From assembly GCA_916048095.2 (NCBI GenBank), contig OU696594.1:6543281-6607280 (forward strand): DNA of 64,000 nucleotides, given 5' to 3'. The first letter of the stretch is position 1. Every line of letters begins with the position of its first letter. The position numbers and the translations under genes are program-made. The notes under the pieces are model-generated. The model saw only the letters and a list, made by a program, of their open reading frames with translations. It did no database searches and had not been told where the DNA came from. The DNA comes from Sacculina carcini. Lineage: Eukaryota; Arthropoda; Thecostraca; Sacculinidae. Below are positions 1 to 12,125 of this stretch, piece after piece.

Positions 1-291
1 CCACCATATTCTCTGTGTGTGTCTGACTATCACTAGTATTCTACCGGTGTTATGGTGAGAATGTTGTTGTTGTTGTCTGGAATATATCACAACATCAACA
101 CTGACCGACTGACTGGCATTCAACAACAACAGTAACAACAACAACACTCAACTAAATAACCACGCTCAATTCATTGTCTACGTGTATGTATGTGTGTGTG
201 TGTGTGTGTTTTTTTTTTATCAAGTACAAAGATTTGTTGGCATAATGTGTTTACTCACGTTTAGTTTTTGCTGTGAAATGGTTTTGTTGTA

Positions 292-322
<31 letters not shown>

Positions 323-1893
323 ATGTGTTTGGATTGGTTATACATTGATTGAGAAGTATAGCATGAAATATTGACTAATTAATTGGTAATTTTTTCACCG
401 TGAAAATAATCACCAATTGACGGCTATATTATTAGTGAGAAATTAAAGTTTTTGAAAAACTACTATGGTAGCATTGGTTTAATTTTTTTATAACTCATTT
501 CGAAAACTAAACACATTGTATACGTATATTATAAAATTATACACATACACACGTTGAAAAAACACACAGAATAAACATAAAACACACACACACACACCAA
601 CATTAAGTATATGGTGTATGTTCATAACCATACTGCCTTATATATCCTTCTTTACCTCTCTAAATCAACAGTCAACACACCAACATACATACACACTGAC
701 ACACACGTGGTTTTCCATAAGTTTCTGTGTCGGTTGGATTAAACAGTTTATCAAATCTCTGGGCATGTAAATATACATATATAGCCTGTATGTGTGCGTG
801 TGTGTGTGTGTGTGTGTGTATGTGTGTGTGTTTCCCATAGCAGCGGTCACAAGGATGTACCACTAGGTGTATTTTGTGGTAGGGGAGGGGTAATTAATGG
901 AATTTGGTGGTTATCAGATAATGTGGGTGTTTATGTGTGTATGCTTATTTGTGTGTGCGTATATGCTTGTGCATTTGCGTACATGTATTCTTATGTAAGT
1001 GTGTGCGTGTTACGTTTAGCAGTGTTGTGTGTCTCACTGTGTGTGTGTCTGTGTGGGTGTTTGTGTGTGTGTGTGGTCGCCTTATTTTACAACACATACT
1101 TATCGCTCTCATGCAACGTATGAATATGTGTCTGGTTATATATCTCTGTTTTGTTACCTGGTGTGTGGTTACGTGTGATGTTATTTTGCTGTGCGTATTC
1201 ACGTGTGTGTGTGTGTCAGTGTTAGTGTGTTAGTTGTAGCTGAATGCAGCAGAACAGATGAGTTAGTAGACAGTTAGAGACACACACACACAGTAATAGA
1301 AGTTACCACCGCTGAACATGGTTAATGCAGGGATATTTGTGTTGTACTAATTGACTGTGACAGCGGCGGCGCTTTCTCAAATATTGCACGTTTTCTCGTT
1401 GTTTTTTATCACGTCGACAGTTGAGCGAATTTAGAAGTGCTAGTTTATTAATGGACTCTGATGATTTTGTGCGTCGCGTACTCACAGTTTCTCGTTCTGT
1501 TTTGTTTTTGATCTCGTAGTTTATAAACATGTGTTTGGATTTGTTAAATGTCGCATATTACACTGTGCTGGCTCTGATTAATAAATTTGATGAAATATCA
1601 AAAAGTCATGTTTTTCCAACTGTGTAAGTGTATGTTTTAAGCTCACTTGAATGACAAATATTTATTGTTATCTCAAAAATTATATACTACAATTTGACGA
1701 TGGATTGGTTATGATAATGTCACGAGATTATTGGCAAAATATTCCAGTTGTTTTTGCCGGTTTCCATGACAACCGCTTGGTGACATCTGAACTTGTGAAA
1801 CATTCACAGTGTGTTTTTGCGTTTTACTGGTGAATTTAGCTGCTGACTTAAGACTTTAGAGATCAGATATTCTAGGTGTAAGTTAGTTGAGCC
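1..1893. other. gene-free left flank rich in TG/CA microsatellites
   Basis: No convincing exon was found. The stretch holds (TG)n or (CA)n tracts near 190-210, 300-322, 577-597 and 796-836, and a looser TG-rich stretch around 900-1215. Open frames here translate to alternating Cys/Val or Thr/His and are microsatellite artefacts. The last few hundred bases should contain the promoter and 5' UTR of the profilin gene that follows, but no TATA box or other element could be assigned. Confidence 0.6.
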
Positions 1894-3093
1894 ATGTCGT
1901 GGCTTGATTATATCAACAGACAATTAGTAGCCACCAAGATGGTCAAGTCTGCTATGGTGGCGGGGGCGGATGGTGCTATATGGGCACAGAGCACATCTTT
2001 ACAGGTAGCACAATCACTTGTGTAGATGCTCAAATATTTGACATCTCAAATTGGACTAGTTCAATACTTTTTAACTTTTACACCCGACAGGTATGTAGTA
2101 TTTTTATCTTTCTACACATGATCCTCTTGTATATAACTGAATTTTATTATTTTTAATTTTTAGCAATTTTACCACACGCTGTGTGTGTTCTTCCACTGTA
2201 TTAGCCTTATTTTGGTTTGAAGGGAACCAAGGAGGAGGCGATGAAGGTAATTAAAGCCATCGGTGATGGAGGTACTTCTCTTCAAGTGAGCGGTCTCACG
2301 TTCTCTGGTGAGATAACCGGTTTATATAGTCACGCTATGGTACATAGGTCACAACCTCATATTTTTATAGGTATACAGCTATTTACATCAGGTATATATA
2401 TTATATATTATTGTAGTAATCTCTCACACTCACTGGCACAACAATTTCAGATTATTCTCCCAAACTGTCCTCTCTTGTGCCTTTATATGGGAGTATAATA
2501 GGTCACGTGACACTATGTCATGCATACGCAAATAACCAACGCACAAGTTCAAGTGTACACACATACACGCCTTCACACACTGGCACACAGACATACACCG
2601 TCACTAAGTACAGACACGACACGACACACAAACATACATGCAATATCACACTACACTTCTATCACAAATAAGTTTGTTATTGTTCTATTTTCGCTGGCAA
2701 ATCCGAGTTGGATTTTCGTTCAAGTATTGCAATTTATCAGTGTGCTAAGCAGCTGAGGATATTACGTCTACGCTTCAGTCCTGTCTGTCTTTCTCTCTCC
2801 TAACTAACATAACCTAACAAGAAAGAGAGAAGAGTCGGGATTGAAGCTGAAATCTTCCGAGCAGATCGAAACAACTGATGTTTCTGCTGTTTCGGTCCAC
2901 AGGCACCAAGTACGTCTTCCTGTCCGGAGTAGCCAACAAGTGTATTCGTTTGAAGAAGGGTAAGGTGGGTCTGCACGCGGCCAAAACCAGCAAGGCCGTG
3001 GTGGTTGCGTTGTATGACGATCACATTCAGCCTGCCCAATGTGCTGCTGTCGTCGAGAAATTCTGTGACTTTCTGCAGAAGAAGAGTATGTGA
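1894..3093 (+). CDS. profilin, three exons
   Basis: Small cytosolic actin-monomer-binding protein that promotes actin assembly and binds proline-rich partners and phosphoinositides. Exons: 1894-2004, 2205-2307 and 2903-3093, all GT-AG. Exon 1 begins MSWLDYIN and continues to GAIWAQS, the actin/poly-proline-binding N-terminus typical of invertebrate profilins (insect forms also begin MSW and carry a similar WAQS). Exon 2 ends in LTFSG, and exon 3 carries TKYVFLSG and the C-terminal helix ending in DFLQKKSM. The exon 2 start is uncertain: the acceptor before 2205 has the better pyrimidine tract and gives 134 residues, while one before 2223 gives 128, closer to the fly length of 126. Both keep frame. 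Identity is secure; the exact isoform is not. Confidence 0.9.
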
Positions 3094-3797
3094 AAGACAT
3101 CAAGAAATAGCTATTGTTTTTGCATGTGTTCTCTTGTTCCGTGTTGAATAACAGACAATATATTTGCTGTATCACGAACAATTGTGTGTTGAAACCAACA
3201 AGCTTCGAAATATTACGCTAGAAAAGCACATTCATTCATGACATTGTACATTATTAATCGAGTTTGAAATTGTCGAACATGTCTGCTCTGCTTGGGGTCG
3301 TGATTGGTAGAATGATTACCAAATTGTTTATGATCGATCCTTTGTGAATTTACAGCAGTTATGTATGTGATTAGGCCATAAATTAGTACGTGAGTAATCG
3401 TTTTTACTAGGTGTGTGTGTGTGTGCTTGTTTGTGTAGTGTTGAGCAATAGACAGGGAGTTGTTGAGCATTATGTGGTCTTATGTGACAATTGTTTGTCA
3501 ACCATGTTACACATTGCTCCCACAATACTGTCACCAGTTGTGTGTGTGTGTGTTTTCCGGGTGTACAGTTACTCTGTGGGTGTGTGTGTGTTAGTATTTC
3601 CTTTGTGTATGCGTAACAGGAGTTGAGCTACACACACACACACTCATGCACCTGTGCCTCGTTCCAAGTTCAATAGCCGCTTTTGCCGCAAAACGCCCAC
3701 TTTTCTCACACACAAACACACACACACATGCATGCATGGTGATGTGCACATATGGTGCATGTTATATGTGATTTAACAGCTGCCGCTAACTCCAGGT

Positions 3798-3864
<67 letters not shown>

Positions 3865-3925
3865 CAACACACACATACAACAGTACAAAGTGACAACATC
3901 AGGGTTCTGGTAGTGGCTAGTGAAC
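3094..3925. other. profilin 3' flank with (TG)n tract
   Basis: Holds the profilin 3' UTR and the upstream part of the next gene. A long uninterrupted (TG)n tract occupies about 3796-3860. No further exon was recognised. An AATAAA hexamer at about 4125-4130 lies inside what is read here as the first intron of the next gene, so the end of the profilin transcript is unresolved. Confidence 0.5.
3796..3860 (+). repeat. (TG)n microsatellite
   Basis: About 30 uninterrupted TG dinucleotides, directly visible, lying between profilin and the PAN/ZP gene. Confidence 0.95.
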
Positions 3926-6900
3926 ATGGTAAGTAATCAGTATAATTTTTTCACTTGAATTAACATTGTTCGGTGTGAGTGGAATATGTGATGTTGGTGT
4001 TATTTCTAGACACGCTTATCTCAGGGACTGTTATTCATTCAATTGTCGTTGAGTTTGTACTTGATAACACTGGTGGTTATTGTGTTTTATCGAGACTTTC
4101 GTATATTTGCTGATGTATCTGCCTAAATAAAGTATTCACTGTATTAGCTAGATAACTATTGGTCGATACGTTTTTGTCGTTGTTGGACTACGTGGTGTAG
4201 TGGTTAGCACACCCGCCTCACAAGCGGGAGGTCCTTGGTTCAAAACCGGCGGAGGCGAATTCTATAATCCAACAGTCCCTGTCCACCCAGCAGTAAATGA
4301 TGGTATCAGATATCAGTCATGTGTTGTGTCATGCATTCTGGGGAGGTGGTCCTCTCTAATACGTCTTACGTTCTTATGGCGTCATAGCGTGGAGAGGGTC
4401 GGTTCTGTGGTGGTAGCGAGTTGCACGGGACACACCTGTGTGTGTTCATAAGCTTCGGCTTCTTCCCGTGTAGCAGCTGTCACTTGAGCAGCCTTTATTG
4501 TTGATCGTGTTATGATTGGTTAGCATAGTCGAGACCCGAGTTATTTGACAGTCCGAGTACTGGCGGTGATATTCGCACTGATCGTCGTGAATCAAATCAT
4601 CGTCGTGAGAGCGTCATTTTCCAACAACACTACGACAGACTGTGATAAAAACCTGTCTCGACTGGGATTCGAACTGTGGACCGGTCGTGTGTACAGCGCC
4701 GCACATGCTATTCTAACAACTCGGCCAGGAACACTGCGGTTGGACCGCTGTTTATTGGCGTGTATACAACGACAGGAATGTCGCGCTGTCAATTTTGAGA
4801 CTGGTCTGTGTGTTTTGCTGTCTGAAAGTGCATTAGACAATCCCGGTGAGTAATAACAACACACACACGCGCGTATTGACAAACGTTAATATTATTATAT
4901 ATTTTGTAATTGTAAAATTGAGCCCATTTCTAGTACGATTTTTTTTGTGTTTTTGCAGACAGATTTCGTTTTTGTCTGTTTATATCCATTCTATGTCTAT
5001 TATATCTATATTATCTTATGTATGTTATATATGTTTATATTATATTGTCTTGTATGTATGTAATAAGAAATTATTTATTCATAGCGTGTATACATTGTGT
5101 TTGTGCCTTGTATTATAATACTAACATAGTTTATTAAATATGATATGCACTGCCAGACGCACTCACGGTCTCACAATACCCCGTGTTCACCATGTACGCG
5201 CACAAGGTGTGCTATTCCGCACCGCACCAATGTAACAGTGCGTGGACATTCGATCTAACACCCGAGCGTCGTTTAACACAACTTCACTCGACCCAAGTGA
5301 AAATCGCCACAAATCGGCTACACTGTCAATTGTTGTGTCTGAAGCAAACAGATTTTGTGTGTCGGTGAGTGTTGAAGACTTATCTCTCTCTCTCTTTCTT
5401 CCCCTTCTCATTCTCTTTCTTTCTCGTCGTCGTCTGTTTCACACGCTCATAAACCACACTTGACTTAATTATACACACACACATACACTGATTTATGCTA
5501 TACACACACACTCATACTTTATGAAGAGCCTTCTTATGGACATAGGGATTTATCTGTTAGATTCTCTAAGAGTCTACTTCTGTTAGATTATTGTATAAAA
5601 TATAGATACACATACGATGTATATATATTTGTATATATATACATGTATCTGTGTTCAAGTTCAGATGTTTATTTTTCTACAAACTAACCATTATAATTAT
5701 TATTATTATATAGCAACTGATAAACGAAATAAAGTGGATATGCAAAATCCTCTGAGACATTGTGATAAATTTTTGCAATTTTATAATATAAATATTATTT
5801 TAGTCCAACTGGAAACATTGTGTGTTTGTATTTAACCATGTATTGTCAAGTGGGCAAATAAACAATTTCAGTAGATAACACAGCATCAATTGGCAAAAAG
5901 ACCCATAGACAGCTAATACTCATAGACAGGCTAACATTTCAGATATACAGATAGAAATATAAACACATACAGTACAGATGTACATGTACAGATAAACACA
6001 TACAGTCATATGTACAGATAAGCATTTATACAATCATGCACAATATGTACATAAGTGTACACACATTCATAAGAATGCAAAAAAATCCAGCACACATATA
6101 TTTGCGGAAATATACATATACATATTCCAATTTCAATTACCAATTAAAATTGACAATTTCAACGACCAAACGAACCCATCAACCAAACAAATCAAATTTT
6201 CTTACGTAGACAGTGTGAACGCAAACACAGACGTCAAAATCAATATATGTGTGATTCGGCACTTTTATTTCATCTCATTTCACATACGTATATGTCGTTA
6301 AGCCATATGGTTCTATTGCGTGGTTATGTTTTGGTAACATTATCTATAATAACCACTGTGTAGACAGACATGAAATATATCTATCTGCATATACACATAC
6401 CTGTGCGTATGTATGTATGCGAAAATCCAGCGCACATATTTGCGGGTCTATATACATATACATATACACACATATATACATGCACATATGCATATACACA
6501 CATACATATACATATACACGCGTACATATGTACATATACATACATATATACACATACATATTTACATATACACATACATATATACATATACACGCGTGCA
6601 TATGTACATATACATACATATACACGCATACATATTTACAAATACACACGTACATACATACATACTCAAACATATATACATATACACACCTGTATATATA
6701 CATACACATATATACACATACCTGTGTGTATGTATGTATGTCAGATCTGCCAGTTTCGAGAGAGCGACGTCCATTTGTCGGATGTCTTCCGTTGACCGTC
6801 ACTCTTTATCCGACGACTCGCCGCATACTGCGTTGACGCTCCGTCAATTTGACGCAGTGTTCATGGAGAGTAACTGCTGGCGGCGACCGCAGAGATTGTG

Positions 6901-8689
6901 TGTGTTTCACTCGCTGCCCGGCCGTCTGCTCAAAACTGTCGATCACGTATTTCAGCACGTGCGCAGTGCGTCACAATGTCGTCAATTGTGTGTGGGTAAT
7001 GTGAGTGGGGATAAGAGAATGGCTGATGATTTTGATGGTAGCGGATTTCTGTGCCGGTCCTATGACTACAACGACACAGGAAGACATGTATGTCGTATCA
7101 GCCATCATTCACAACATTCTCTCGTTGATCTGGATGCTCCATATCTCCTGGCGCCTCGTCATGCCGCCACTACACACGAGCTCCACGCTTGCTATGATGT
7201 TGCCGTATCCTGCCACTCGTCCGCTATGAGTCTGCAAGTACACACAGACAGGTTGTTCTCGGGCCGGGTTTACAGTCGGACTCAAACACGCGGCCACAAC
7301 AACAATGCAGATCAAGACTGTGACGTCACTGTCACTTCTCCTCGTCGTGAAGTATCAATTACGCTGTCATACAACGTGACAACAGGATGTGGTGTGCGAC
7401 GTAGCATTGAGGATGATCCCAGCAATGAATCCCAACATCAACGACAAGAACAGGATCGGGAAGAGAAGCGGATGTCTCGGAAAATAGTGTATTCTGCTGA
7501 CGTGGTGTTACAGCAGCACGCGAGAGTACGCACCCAAAATGATGTGGCTCTATCACTACGCTGTTCTTACAGCAGTGTCAGTCGTACAGTGGTCAGTGGT
7601 GATGGAGGAGAACAAGGAGGAGGAAGTGTGATGCTCACTGATGATTCTCTCTCTGTCACTTCCCACTCTTCTGCTGTTCTCTCGCCCAATATCTCCATGC
7701 TGCTCTGGGACAGCACGAGACAGACTCTGTTGCGAGTGGCTGATATGGGACAGCCAGTGACATTGCACGTGTTCATCTCCGACCCTCACTCTCCTTACAC
7801 TCTGCACGTTCACTCACTAATGGCCGCTGCGGGAGGCGGACATCAGCGAGTGTCCAACAATTCTCTGCCGCTACTGGACTCCGGTGGATGTTCGCTGGAA
7901 ACGGACATCGCTTCTGATGTGCGTCGACTGAATCGGACGGCGGTGGCGGTGGATTTTTCGGCGTTTCGCTTCCCCGTCTCAGACGTACTCAAACTGACAG
8001 TCACTGTAGCTCCGTGTGTGCATCTGTGTCCTGCTGCTGCGGTGCCGTGTTCTCGACAAAATCTCAGAGAGCGGAGAGCCAGACGCTCATCTGCCCATCA
8101 AGCTCCGCTTTCCGACGATCCGACGACGATGTTGAACGTCTCCAGCATGTTGGTGGTTCTCGACCGAGGTTCCCACGTCCAGCAGCAACAGCGAGGGCGT
8201 GATGGTGTCCGGAACCTGGAACAATCACCGGCGTCCGAGTGGTTCTTGGACACACTCGACCAAGAAGCCATGATGCAAGTGGAGATGGAAAATCAGCGCT
8301 GGAGGACTGCTGAGAAGAAGAAACAGATTGCCGAATCAGAATGGAACCAGCGATCTTTCATCAATGAACAACCAGACTTGGACGAGCAGCGTTGGTCGTG
8401 GAATAGCTCAGATGGTGAGTTTACAAGTGAAAATTCTGCATTATCATCTGGGCTTGATGCTCATGATATGACAACCGCCAGCTCTCCGGGCAGCTACAAG
8501 TTTTTCAGCCAGAACTCCGAGGATGTGGTCTCATTGTTGTCGTCCACTTCGGTCGTCGAGAAAAACTGCGCCAGCACGGCCACTCTGCTGGCTCTCTGTG
8601 TGATCTTTCTGCTGGCCGAGACGATGATGGTGTGGGCTGCGTGGAGACTTTGTCGCACGAGACTCGCTCGGACAAACGTCTGGAAATGA
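3926..8689 (+). CDS. PAN/ZP-domain apical extracellular matrix protein (NompA/NOAH-like)
   Basis: Type I membrane protein predicted to be secreted apically and to polymerise through its ZP domain, like the NompA/NOAH proteins that attach cuticle to epidermis or sensory endings. Proposed exons: 3926-3928 (ATG only), 4524-4845, 5157-5364 and 6745-8689, totalling 2,478 nt (825 residues) with matching phases. A hydrophobic signal segment (VRVLAVIFALIVV) follows the start. Three cysteine-rich PAN/apple-like modules follow, the second split across exons 3 and 4 (VCR/SASFERA). The ZP domain starts near DVAVSC and includes SGRVYSR and SGGCSLETD. A dibasic RERRARR stretch may be a furin-type site. A C-terminal membrane segment ends in a short basic tail. 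The ATG-only first exon is inferred: the main exon has no in-frame ATG before its signal sequence. Confidence 0.82.
4183..4495 (+). mobile_element. tRNA-Val-derived SINE, copy 1
   Basis: Lies in the proposed first intron of the PAN/ZP gene. The head is tRNA-like: an A-box TGGTGTAGTGG, an anticodon arm CCCGC-CTCACAA-GCGGG whose loop would read CAC (valine), and a B-box GGTTCAAAACC. A tRNA-unrelated body of about 230 bp follows, ending near CAGCTGTCACTTGAG. Three related copies occur at 40,679-41,815, 47,506-47,812 and 48,398-48,731. RNA polymerase III transcription and LINE-dependent mobility are inferred from the class. Confidence 0.88.
6082..6744 (+). repeat. TA/CA-rich simple repeat with a direct duplication, ending at the last PAN/ZP exon
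   Basis: Alternating TATACATATACACA-type sequence fills most of 6400-6740. Two near-identical starts (AAAATCCAGC followed by CACATAT and TTGCGG) occur at about 6085 and 6422, so one block has been duplicated. The array runs straight into the acceptor TATGTATGTATGTCAG before exon 4. Confidence 0.8.
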
Positions 8690-8844
8690 ACTGAAGTCGG
8701 CCGGGTGAATGTTTCGACAATTAATTTGTGTGTGTGTGTATTATTGGTTGATTTGTGTAGAATGTCTTAGATTCGGAGTTTCTCATATGCTCAGTGTTGA
8801 GTTAAGTGCATCGCAGACTTAACAATACTCAATTGAACGTGGTG

Positions 8845-10295
8845 GAATTCATCGCTTACATATAATAATTTAACAATTTTTGGACTGTATTTATCGCATA
8901 CGTATCAACCGTTGAAGTGTGTCGAAATTCATCGCATGCCTTTTAAATAGAAAATTTCTGAAATTCATCGCATACGTTTTAAAGGCATCGGTAAATTATT
9001 TGAAATTATCGGAATACATCGCATCGGTATCATCGTTAAAAATTGTTGAAATTCATCGCATCGGTATGTTCGTTTTGGTGTCGGAATACATCGCATCGGT
9101 ATCATCGTTAAAATTGTTGCTAATTGATCGCATCGGTATAGATGTTAAAATGTTAGTGTCGGTATTCATTGTATCGGTATCATTTGAAGTGTCGGTATTC
9201 ATTGCATCGGTATAGTTTCTTTAAGTGTCGGTATTCATTGCATCTGTATTGATTTTTAACTTGATATTAAACTATCGGAATTCATCGCATCTGTATAAAT
9301 TATCTGTCGGTATTCGTCGCATCGGCATCATTTTGGAAGTGTCGGTATTCATCGCTTCGGTATCATTTTAATGGAATTGCCGGCATTCATCGCAGCTGTA
9401 TCGTTTTAGTGTCGGCATTCAGCGCATCGTTATAATTTTTAATGTCGGTATTCATCGCATCGGTAACATTTTAGTCTCGGTATTCATCACTTTGGCATCA
9501 TTTTAAACGGAATTCATCGCATCGGTATCATTTTAAAGACTCGGTATAATTTCAGTGTCGGTATTCATCGCCTATATACTATTTTTTAAATTGTCGGTAT
9601 TCATCGCATATATATCATTTTCTAAACTTGGAATTAATGGCATCCGTAGAGTTTTTGAGTGTCGTTATTCATCGCATCGGTATATTTATTTTAGATGTCA
9701 GTATTCATCGCATAGGTATCGTTATAAAATTGTCAGTATTCATCGCATCGATATAATTTTCAAGATATCGGTATTCATCGCATCGCTAACATCGTCAAAA
9801 ATTGTCGGAATTCATCGCATACGCATGAACGCTTGAAAAGTTTTCGAATTCATCGCATACGTATCATGCTTCAAAATTAAGCGGATTTCGTATTTAAATT
9901 CATCGCATATGTATTATAGCTGGAAATTCGATGGATTTCATCACATATGTAGTTCCACTCAATTATATGCGGTTTATTCATCACAGGCACATTATTCATC
10001 TACATTCAACAATACGTATAATATTCATCGCACACGCATCAACACTCAACATTATTCAATAGAAGTAATCGTATATGCTGCAAAATGGTGTTCATGATGT
10101 CATAATGTTGATATTCATCGCATATCTACCCATATATACTTTTCACTGGTATTCATCGCAGACGTATCAACACCTCCAAATTATACAATATTAAACAATT
10201 CATCGCACATTTATCAAATGACAACTTCCAGTTCAATTCCAATGGCTGACATAATTTCGCTTAGTAAAGCGCGGTTAAATTCATCGCATACATAT
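8845..10295. repeat. degenerate tandem array with conserved ATTCATCGCAT core
   Basis: About 36 occurrences of a 10-12 bp core (ATTCATCGCAT, often followed by CGGTAT or ACGTAT) spaced roughly 30-50 bp apart. The sequence between cores varies much more than the cores. The first two thirds favour GTCGG before the core and CGGTATCATTTT after it; the right third has drifted. The array begins about 150 bp after the PAN/ZP stop codon. Function unknown; a decayed minisatellite or a satellite-derived cluster of protein-binding sites both fit. Confidence 0.85.
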
Positions 10296-10470
10296 CCAAC
10301 ATATACAATATACATACATACAATATACATATCCATATACATATCCATATCCAAGCCTCACAGTTATTGCGAACAAACACAACAATTAGAATTATCAATA
10401 TTATCAGCAATAACTATTGTTAATATCTGATATAATGTTGATATTTTTGGTTGAGTCAAGTCAGAATGGA

Positions 10471-10590
10471 GACTAGAATTGTGTGACGTCAGAGAGGTAG
10501 CGGCCTGTGTCGGAGGTCACGTGCAATGTGCCCGGAGGCGGTTTGTACGCGTGCACGCTGCTAGTGCAACTGGGCACCTCCACTGTGAAA
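10471..10590. other. GC-rich island, possible exon, strand undecided
   Basis: A GC-rich patch inside AT-rich DNA. On the minus strand it could be a terminal exon after an acceptor TTCACAG, reading VEVPSCTSS through GRYLSDVTQF to a stop. On the plus strand it reads EVTCNVPGGGLYAC and onward. No family was recognised on either strand and no partner exon was found. Confidence 0.25.
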
Positions 10591-10689
10591 TCTGTCCACA
10601 AAATTGTACATTGTAACACATTAGAACAAGTTAAATTAAAATAACATTAACGATAAATAATATTATATTCTCTTTTCTTCATTAGCTAT

Positions 10690-10835
10690 TATCTACCTGA
10701 ACTTTTCCAACTTTCTGTCTACATCATTAGGTTAGCTTCCAGGGTAGAGATGAGGTCACCGTACAGGGTGGTAATAGTGCACTTGCACTCTTCCCCATGC
10801 TACTGGACTTGCCTGTAATTAATAATAATAATTAT
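10690..10835 (+). repeat. dispersed repeat family A, copy 1
   Basis: About 130 bp ending in GCCTGTAATTAATAATAATA. Close relatives lie at 19,265-19,390 (same strand) and 39,945-40,035 (opposite strand). Shared landmarks are GGTTAGCTTCCAGGGTA, GCACTTGCACTCTTCCCC and an ATAATAAT tail. The AT-rich simple tail suggests the 3' end of a SINE or LINE. A bare tail also occurs at about 25,966-25,992. Confidence 0.75.
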
Positions 10836-10909
10836 GACAGTTTAATTTGGCAATTTTCAATGTTTCTAGTGAATTTGACTCAGTGGCAACTCGAGGAATT
10901 GAGAATAGT

Positions 10910-11080
10910 AAATTGTATGATGGGGTAGATCCTGGGGGTATTGGGGTATAATACCCCCCGACAGATTGGCTGGGGTATGCATGTGTAGTTATACCTCGCG
11001 ACAATTCTGCTGAATTAAGCTTATTAGGTATATTGTCATCAAAATCAGCATAGCAAAAAACAGCGATACACGACAAATGT
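10910..11080 (+). repeat. dispersed repeat family B, copy 1
   Basis: About 165 bp related to 47,875-48,045. Both contain a TATxCCCCCGACA stretch, then GCTGGGGTATG, ATTCTGCTG, TATTGTCATCAAAATC and GGCATAGCAAAAA or AGCATAGCAAAAA. The TGGGGTATAATACCCC part is nearly palindromic. Class unknown. Confidence 0.75.
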
Positions 11081-11223
11081 GTGTGTGTGTGTGTGTGTGT
11101 GTGCAATTATGTATGTCATGTGTGTGAAATATAGTTTTCTTTGAGGTGTGTGTGTTATAATCAAATGAGCACAAAATGGTTGAGGGTTTCATGTATTTAA
11201 TCAACTGTACACAAATCCTCACC

Positions 11224-11373
11224 CCTGCATTATATACAGTAGTTATAGGGTTAATTTATTTTATTCTTACATTAATAGCACAAAATTTTCAACGAACAGC
11301 TAGTCTTAATAGAAGCATATTTCTAGGCTGAATTATAGCTAGTCAATTTATTTATTTAGCTGGTTATATCATG
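11224..11373 (+). other. possible mitochondrial-like fragment (weak)
   Basis: About 150 bp that, read with the invertebrate mitochondrial code (TGA as Trp, ATA as Met), gives an uninterrupted hydrophobic peptide. With the standard code a single TGA interrupts it. Composition and hydrophobic pattern resemble a mitochondrial membrane subunit, but no particular gene was recognised, and a 45-codon stop-free frame is not rare in AT-rich DNA. Confidence 0.2.
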
Positions 11374-11584
11374 TGTGTGTGTGAGAGTGTGTATTTGTGT
11401 GACCTTTCCTGCGTGTTGGAGTGTGAGTGCGCTCGGGTTTTGTTTGCTGGTGATTGTCAGATGTTGTTGTTGATGTGTTGTTGGCGGGAGGCCAGAATTT
11501 GTCAGCACATTGTCTCACAGGACAATACTGCACTACAGCAGCCGCACTTGCATACTGAACCATTTACACACAACTCAATTACAG

Positions 11585-12125
11585 CCGCTATTTAACACAC
11601 TATAATCTCGTGCATTAATTGAAAGACGTACTTCCCAGTAATTCAAATAATTAAACAACAAAATGAAAGGCGCTATTTAACACACTCTAATCTCGTGCAT
11701 TAATTGAAAGACGTACTTCCCAGTAATTTAAACAATTAAACAACAAAATAAAAGGCGCTATTTAACACACTTAAATTTGGTGCATTAATTCAGTGATATA
11801 CTTACTAGCAACTTCAACAATCAAATATCAGAATTAAAGGCGCAATTTAAGATACTCAAATTTCGTGCATTAATTGAAAGACGTACTTCCCAGCAATTCC
11901 AATAATTAAACAACAAAATGAAAGGCGTTATTTAACACACTCGAATTTCGTGCATTAATTGAAAGACGTACTTCCCAGTAATTTAAACAATTAAATAACA
12001 AAATTCAAGGCTCAAATCTCATGCATTCATTCAGTGATATACTTGCTAGCAATTTCAACAATCAAATAACAGAATTATAGGCGCAATTTAAGATAATCAA
12101 GTCTCGTGCATTAATTCAGTGATAT
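11585..12125 (+). repeat. 85-bp tandem repeat, about six copies
   Basis: Units start at about 11,585, 11,670, 11,754, 11,840, 11,926, 12,010 (shortened) and 12,079. Each has GGCGCTATTTAACACACT, then TCGTGCATTAATT, then either GAAAGACGTACTTCCCAG or CAGTGATATACTTG, then an AT-rich end. Two unit subtypes are mixed, which suggests amplification of a diverged pair. No coding content. Confidence 0.9.

Noticed and set aside
6344-6802. Tyr/Ile/Thr/His-rich frames on both strands
   Set aside because: Translations of the TATACATA/CA repeat before exon 4; only the part after the acceptor at 6,744 is coding.
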